Shown here one piece after another: positions 6,871-9,800 of a stretch of DNA of 9,800 bases; positions within the stretch are counted from its first letter, which is position 1, and every line of letters starts with the position of its first letter. Under the pieces are notes generated by a model that did not search any database, was not told the origin of the DNA, and saw only the letters and a program-made list of their open reading frames with translations. Source of the DNA: JBCDBH01 sp039184055 (GTDB lineage Bacteria; Acidobacteriota; Thermoanaerobaculia; Multivoradales; J023); the NCBI GenBank assembly GCA_039184055.1, contig JBCDBH010000225.1, positions 1 to 9,800 of the forward strand, in the 5' to 3' direction. A program made the translations under genes and the position numbers.

Positions 6871-7098
6871 GTACGGCTCCAACGACGCGGAAGCGTGCGT
6901 CAGATCCGGGCAGCGCAGTGACAAGCGACCGGAGGCGTACTCGGGGTACGTCGAGGGAGCGCGGAGCGAGCACGCCCGGAGATGGCGTGCGATCCCGCGT
7001 CGTCCAGACGAAAGAAGTCCCCGGGGGAGGAGCCCGGGGTGGAGAGGAGACATGCTGTGTGCGACCACCCTTTCCTACGGTCGGGCATCGAAACGTGT
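6871..7098. other. Convergent intergenic region rich in inverted repeats
   Basis: These 228 bases lie between the convergent helical-protein and permease genes. A perfect 9-bp pair (ACGACGCGG at 6882-6890 with CCGCGTCGT at 6995-7003) encloses a 5-bp hairpin (6936-6950, loop TCGGG) and a perfect 7-bp hairpin (GCACGCC 6970-6976 with GGCGTGC 6984-6990). A further 7-bp stem follows at 7019-7039. It could be a structured RNA, a repeat element of this genome, or simply GC-rich folding near gene ends. No convincing reading frame is present. Confidence 0.45.
7019..7039 (-). terminator. Candidate terminator hairpin of the permease gene
   Basis: CCCCGGG (7019-7025) and CCCGGGG (7033-7039) form a perfect 7-bp GC stem with a 7-base loop. 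Read on the minus strand, the stem is followed by ACTTCTTT, a partly T-rich tract, about 60 bases after the permease stop. On the plus strand no T-tract follows. It therefore suits the minus-strand gene better; the imperfect T-tract keeps confidence modest. Confidence 0.4.
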
Positions 7099-8877
7099 CT
7101 ACTGTAAAGGGAAGAAAAAAGGCAGGAGCAGGCTGGTGAGCAGCCAGAGCGCGATCTTGAGCGGCAGTCCGGCGCGTAGGTAGTCGAGAAAGCGATAGCC
7201 ACCCGGGCCATAGACCATGGCGTTGGTTTTGTAGCCCATCGGCGTCAGGAACGACGCCGACGCGGCGAACGTCACGGTCATGACGAAGGGGCGTGGGTCG
7301 AGACCGAGACCGACCGCCGTCGAGACGGCGATCGGCAGCATCAACACCGCCGTCGAGTTGTTCGACAAGATCTCGGTGAGGATGGCGGTGGCGGCGTACA
7401 GCAGGGCGATGACGATATGTGGACCGAGATCGGCACCGACGGTGGCGATGCCCTCGCCGATCCGTGCTGCCAGTCCCGTGTTGACCATGGCGGTACCGAG
7501 CGGCAGGATCGCCGCGACGAGAAAGATCACACTCCAATTGATCGCGCTATACGCCTGCTGCACGGTGATGACCCGGAGCACCAAAAGCACAGCGACCGCG
7601 ACGATCGAAGCTTCGAGAATGCTCATCACGCCGGTGGTGGCGAGGGCCACCGCGCCGATCAGGGCGGCCGGGGGAAGCCACCATCGGGGCGCCAGACGCA
7701 ATTTGAGCTCGAGCTCCTGAAGCGGCATGAAGTCGCTTTGTTGCTCGAGCGCTTCGACTTTGGCGCGCGGGCCGAAGATCAACAGCGTGTCCCAAGCCTG
7801 GAGCGGAACGGCGGTCACTTTCTTTCGGATCGTTTCACCGGTGCGACTCAGAGCGAGCACGAAGCAGCCGAAACGGCGGCGAAAGTCGAGCTGTTTGATC
7901 GTCTCACCGAGCAGACGCGAGGTCGGTGCGAGCTGGACCTCGGCCAACATGGTGTCGGCGGCGTCGAGATCCTCGTCGGCGAGCTTGAGGTCGGTGAGCA
8001 GGAGAAGACCGTAGGCTTCACGCAAGGCGACGATGTCTTCCATCGTCGCGCGGACGATCAGCAGATCGCCGACCGCGAGGGTGAGATTGCGCAAATCACT
8101 CGCGATGTGTTGCCCCTGACGCACCACCTCGAGCACGTTGACGCCGAAGCGCTCGCTGATATTCGCTTCGAGCACCGTTTGCCCGATCAGTCGCGAACCG
8201 GCTGGAATCTTGACCTCGGTGACGAAGTCGCTCATCCGATATTTGCGCATCAGGCTCTGCTCGTCGCCACGTGCCGGCAGGGTGCGCATGGGCACCAGAA
8301 TCGTATAGACCAGACCGACGCCGAATATGATCAGACCGAGACCAGCGAGCTCGAACATGGCGATCGGTTCGAATCCCATTTCCGCAACCAACGAGCTCAC
8401 CAGGAGATTCGACGAGGTGCCGATCAGCGTACAGGCACCGCCGAAGATGGTGGCGTAGGACAAGGGCAGCAAGAGGCGTGACGGGCTGATCTTGTAGACC
8501 TTGGCGAGATGGAGCATCACCGGTAGAAAAATCGACAGCGCGGCGACGTTGTTGATGAAAGCCGAGAGCACGCCAGCGAGAAGCAGCAAGGTGATCGCGG
8601 CGGGCCAGTGCGAGCCTCCCGCCACCGCTGCCAGACGATGTGCCGCCTTGGCGATCAATCCGCTGCGAACCAAAGCGTCGCTGAGCACGAACATCATCAT
8701 GACGGTGACCACCGCGGGGTTGCCGAAACCGGCGGCGGCTTCGGTGGGGGTCACCAGATCGCATGCCACCAGGGCCGCGAGGCATGCCAAGGCGGTGACA
8801 TCGATCGGTAAGAGATCGAGCACGAAGGTGATGATCGTCGCCACCAAGACGATGATGAGCAGGAGCTGCGGATCCAT
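7099..8877 (-). CDS. SLC13/DASS-type permease with two RCK_C (TrkA-C) domains
   Basis: A 592-residue inner-membrane transporter. The N-terminal membrane half (about 1-200) contains SAFINNVAALSIFLPV (105-120) and LIGTSSNLLVSS (151-162). The C-terminal half (about 400-590) contains SNNSTAVLMLPIAV (505-518) and TPMGYKTNAMVYGPGGY (545-561). These repeated SN-type motifs are the substrate and sodium-binding signatures of the divalent-anion/sodium symporter family. Between the halves lie two soluble RCK_C domains (about 216-290 and 310-385; for example RLIGQTVLEANISERFGVNVL and RLLGETIKQLDFRRRFGCFVL), which in related proteins may gate transport by ligand binding. Likely substrates are anions such as sulfate or dicarboxylates, but the sequence does not decide. 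ATG at 8877 has GAGGG a few bases upstream. It is divergent from the peptidase gene and convergent with the sigma module. Confidence 0.9.
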   Translation of the reverse strand: MDPQLLLIIVLVATIITFVLDLLPIDVTALACLAALVACDLVTPTEAAAGFGNPAVVTVMMMFVLSDALVRSGLIAKAAHRLAAVAGGSHWPAAITLLLLAGVLSAFINNVAALSIFLPVMLHLAKVYKISPSRLLLPLSYATIFGGACTLIGTSSNLLVSSLVAEMGFEPIAMFELAGLGLIIFGVGLVYTILVPMRTLPARGDEQSLMRKYRMSDFVTEVKIPAGSRLIGQTVLEANISERFGVNVLEVVRQGQHIASDLRNLTLAVGDLLIVRATMEDIVALREAYGLLLLTDLKLADEDLDAADTMLAEVQLAPTSRLLGETIKQLDFRRRFGCFVLALSRTGETIRKKVTAVPLQAWDTLLIFGPRAKVEALEQQSDFMPLQELELKLRLAPRWWLPPAALIGAVALATTGVMSILEASIVAVAVLLVLRVITVQQAYSAINWSVIFLVAAILPLGTAMVNTGLAARIGEGIATVGADLGPHIVIALLYAATAILTEILSNNSTAVLMLPIAVSTAVGLGLDPRPFVMTVTFAASASFLTPMGYKTNAMVYGPGGYRFLDYLRAGLPLKIALWLLTSLLLPFFFPLQ

Positions 8878-8993
8878 GGGACCCTCAGCATACTGGAGTC
8901 TCTAGGTGTGGGCGATGTGTCTTGGTACGCTTGAGAGGTTTTCCACCAGCCGAGATTCGTCGCTGGTGAATCGATTTGATTTTTGGGGAGTCC
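8878..8993. promoter_or_regulatory. Divergent intergenic region (permease and peptidase genes)
   Basis: These 116 bases serve both flanking genes. Toward the peptidase, GGTACGCT (about 8925-8932) resembles a weak -10, followed by GGTTTTCCACCA (8937-8948), and GGGGAG (8985-8990) is the ribosome site just before ATG at 8994. Toward the permease, GAGGGT precedes its ATG. No strong consensus -35 is seen for either direction. Confidence 0.3.
8944..8968 (+). repeat. 7-bp inverted repeat upstream of the peptidase gene
   Basis: CACCAGC (8944-8950) and GCTGGTG (8962-8968) are perfect inverted copies separated by 11 bases, ending 25 bases before the peptidase start. It could be an operator or a leader hairpin; no known regulator site is recognised. 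Confidence 0.4.
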
Positions 8994-9734
8994 ATGAGTC
9001 TAGCGATCCCATTCGTCGAGCATCGGCTCGACAACGGTCTTCGTCTCGTTTTACACGTCGATCGCAGTCGTCCGTTGGTGGCGCTCAACCTGTGGTACCA
9101 CGTCGGGTCCAAGAACGAAGGGCCCGGGCGCACCGGTTTCGCGCATCTTCTCGAGCATCTACTCTTCGAAGGCAGCGAGAATGTACCCGGCAATCGCCAT
9201 TTCGCCATGGTGCAAGAAGCCGGCGGGGTGGCCAATGGATCGACCTGGTACGACCGCACCAACTACTACGAGACGTTGCCGAGCCATCAGCTCGATCTCG
9301 GTCTGTGGTTGGAATCCGATCGTATGGGTTTCTTTCTCCCCACGATGACGCAGGAGAAGCTGGATACGCAACGAGACGTGGTGATCAATGAGCGTCGTGA
9401 ACGCACCGACAATCAGCCTTATGGTTTGGCGGGTGAGCGGTTGCGGGAGCTTCTCTATCCTGAGGGTCATCCCTATCGTTGGCCGGTGATTGGATATCTC
9501 GAGGATCTTCACGGCGCCACGCTCGATGAGCTGGGGTCGTTTTTTTCGACCTACTACACGCCCAACAACGCGGTCTTGGTGCTCGCTGGCGACTTCGATC
9601 CAGAGGTGGCACTGGAGCGTGTCGCGCATTACTTCGGTGAGATTCCTCCCGGGGAGGCACCCTCTCGACCGGTCGTGGAGCCGGTCAAAACCGATGTCAA
9701 AAGATCGGCGGCGTACCACGCCTCGTCACCATAA
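8994..9734 (+). CDS. M16 zinc-peptidase, N-terminal part, frame broken by a strand flip
   Basis: A 246-residue open frame for the first half of an M16 (pitrilysin/processing-peptidase) family metallopeptidase. The inverted zinc motif HLLEH lies at 51-55 and NERRER, with the likely third ligand Glu133, at 132-137. Other family stretches are FEGSENVPG (58-66), NGSTWYDRTNYYETLP (81-96) and TYYTPNNAVLVLAGDFDP (186-203). Normal M16B members are about 420-480 residues with two homologous domains; here the frame ends at TAA 9732-9734. Homology is good to about VKTDVKR (231-237). The last nine residues are unlike the family, because from about 9704 the DNA reads as the reverse complement of the gene's own continuation. 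ATG at 8994 follows GGGGAG; a TTG at 8976 is a poorer start. As drawn, the product would lack the second domain and is unlikely to be a functional peptidase. Confidence 0.88.
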   Translation: MSLAIPFVEHRLDNGLRLVLHVDRSRPLVALNLWYHVGSKNEGPGRTGFAHLLEHLLFEGSENVPGNRHFAMVQEAGGVANGSTWYDRTNYYETLPSHQLDLGLWLESDRMGFFLPTMTQEKLDTQRDVVINERRERTDNQPYGLAGERLRELLYPEGHPYRWPVIGYLEDLHGATLDELGSFFSTYYTPNNAVLVLAGDFDPEVALERVAHYFGEIPPGEAPSRPVVEPVKTDVKRSAAYHASSP

Positions 9735-9800
9735 GGCGGGATGTGCCAACCGTAGTAGATGCGTGGCAGCTGCACACGATCTTCGAGCTCGCCCCGAATC
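9704..9800 (-). pseudogene. Inverted internal segment of the same M16 peptidase
   Basis: On the minus strand, reading from 9799 leftward, an open frame gives IRGELEDRVQLPRIYYGW and then HIPPYGDEAWYAADLL. ELEDRVQLPR(I/V)Y and AWYAADLL are the typical M16B sequence that follows directly after the point where the plus-strand frame loses homology. There is no start codon or ribosome site, so this is a displaced internal piece and not a separate gene. The family-like reading seems to continue as TSVLTG to about 9680, across the junction. It continues beyond the right edge. Confidence 0.8.

Noticed and set aside
6867..7139. 90-codon plus-strand frame starting with GTG at the end of the helical-protein gene
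   Set aside because: It crosses the inverted repeats and the permease 3' end, is Arg/Gly/Thr-rich with no motif, and is unlikely to be coding.
6668..7537. 289-codon minus-strand open frame
   Set aside because: It overlaps the permease and the helical-protein gene in other frames and is Arg/His-rich without motifs.
7417..8481. 354-codon plus-strand open frame
   Set aside because: It is antisense to the clearly conserved permease, with composition rich in His, Asp, Gln and Arg typical of a complementary-strand shadow.
9159..9719. 186-codon minus-strand frame over the peptidase
   Set aside because: It is in a different frame from the inverted M16 segment and is antisense to conserved M16 coding sequence, hence a shadow.
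1..9800. CRISPR arrays, tRNA or rRNA genes, insertion sequences
   Set aside because: I found no regularly spaced repeats, no tRNA-like cloverleaf, no rRNA segments and no transposase frames in the window.

Overview
The window is GC-rich DNA, densely coded on both strands, from a Gram-negative-type bacterium. Alternative GTG starts are common. A large receptor-like protein with a Ser/Thr-kinase fold, an ECF sigma/anti-sigma/periplasmic-helix module, and a LuxE/LuxC pair together suggest a Myxococcota-like or other former deltaproteobacterial lineage. That placement is inference from gene types and base composition, and is low confidence.

Layout. (1) Positions 1-2194, minus strand: a translationally coupled luxE-luxC-type pair (fatty-acid activation and acyl reduction to aldehyde). 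luxC runs off the left edge. No luciferase gene is visible. (2) 2195-2334: a divergent intergenic region. (3) 2335-4980, plus: an 881-residue membrane receptor with TM, CACHE-like sensor, TM, HAMP, cyclase-homology domain and kinase fold. Both output domains have lost their catalytic residues, so it looks like a double pseudoenzyme. (4) 5054-6870, plus: ECF sigma factor, single-pass anti-sigma factor and a membrane-anchored Spy/CpxP/CnrX-like helical protein, forming an envelope-stress or metal-sensing module. (5) 6871-7098: a convergent intergenic region rich in inverted repeats, with a possible terminator for the minus-strand gene. (6) 7099-8877, minus: an SLC13/DASS-type permease with two RCK_C (TrkA-C) domains inserted mid-protein. 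(7) 8994-9800: an M16 zinc-peptidase gene whose reading frame breaks near 9704. From there to the right edge, the continuation of the same protein is encoded on the opposite strand.

The two strongest observations are the strand flip inside the M16 peptidase gene and the receptor that combines a degenerate cyclase domain with a pseudokinase. The strand flip could be an invertible or inverted segment, or a fold-back assembly or amplification chimera. The sigma/anti-sigma/helical-sensor genes directly follow the receptor on the same strand (73 bp gap), so this stretch reads as one signalling neighbourhood.
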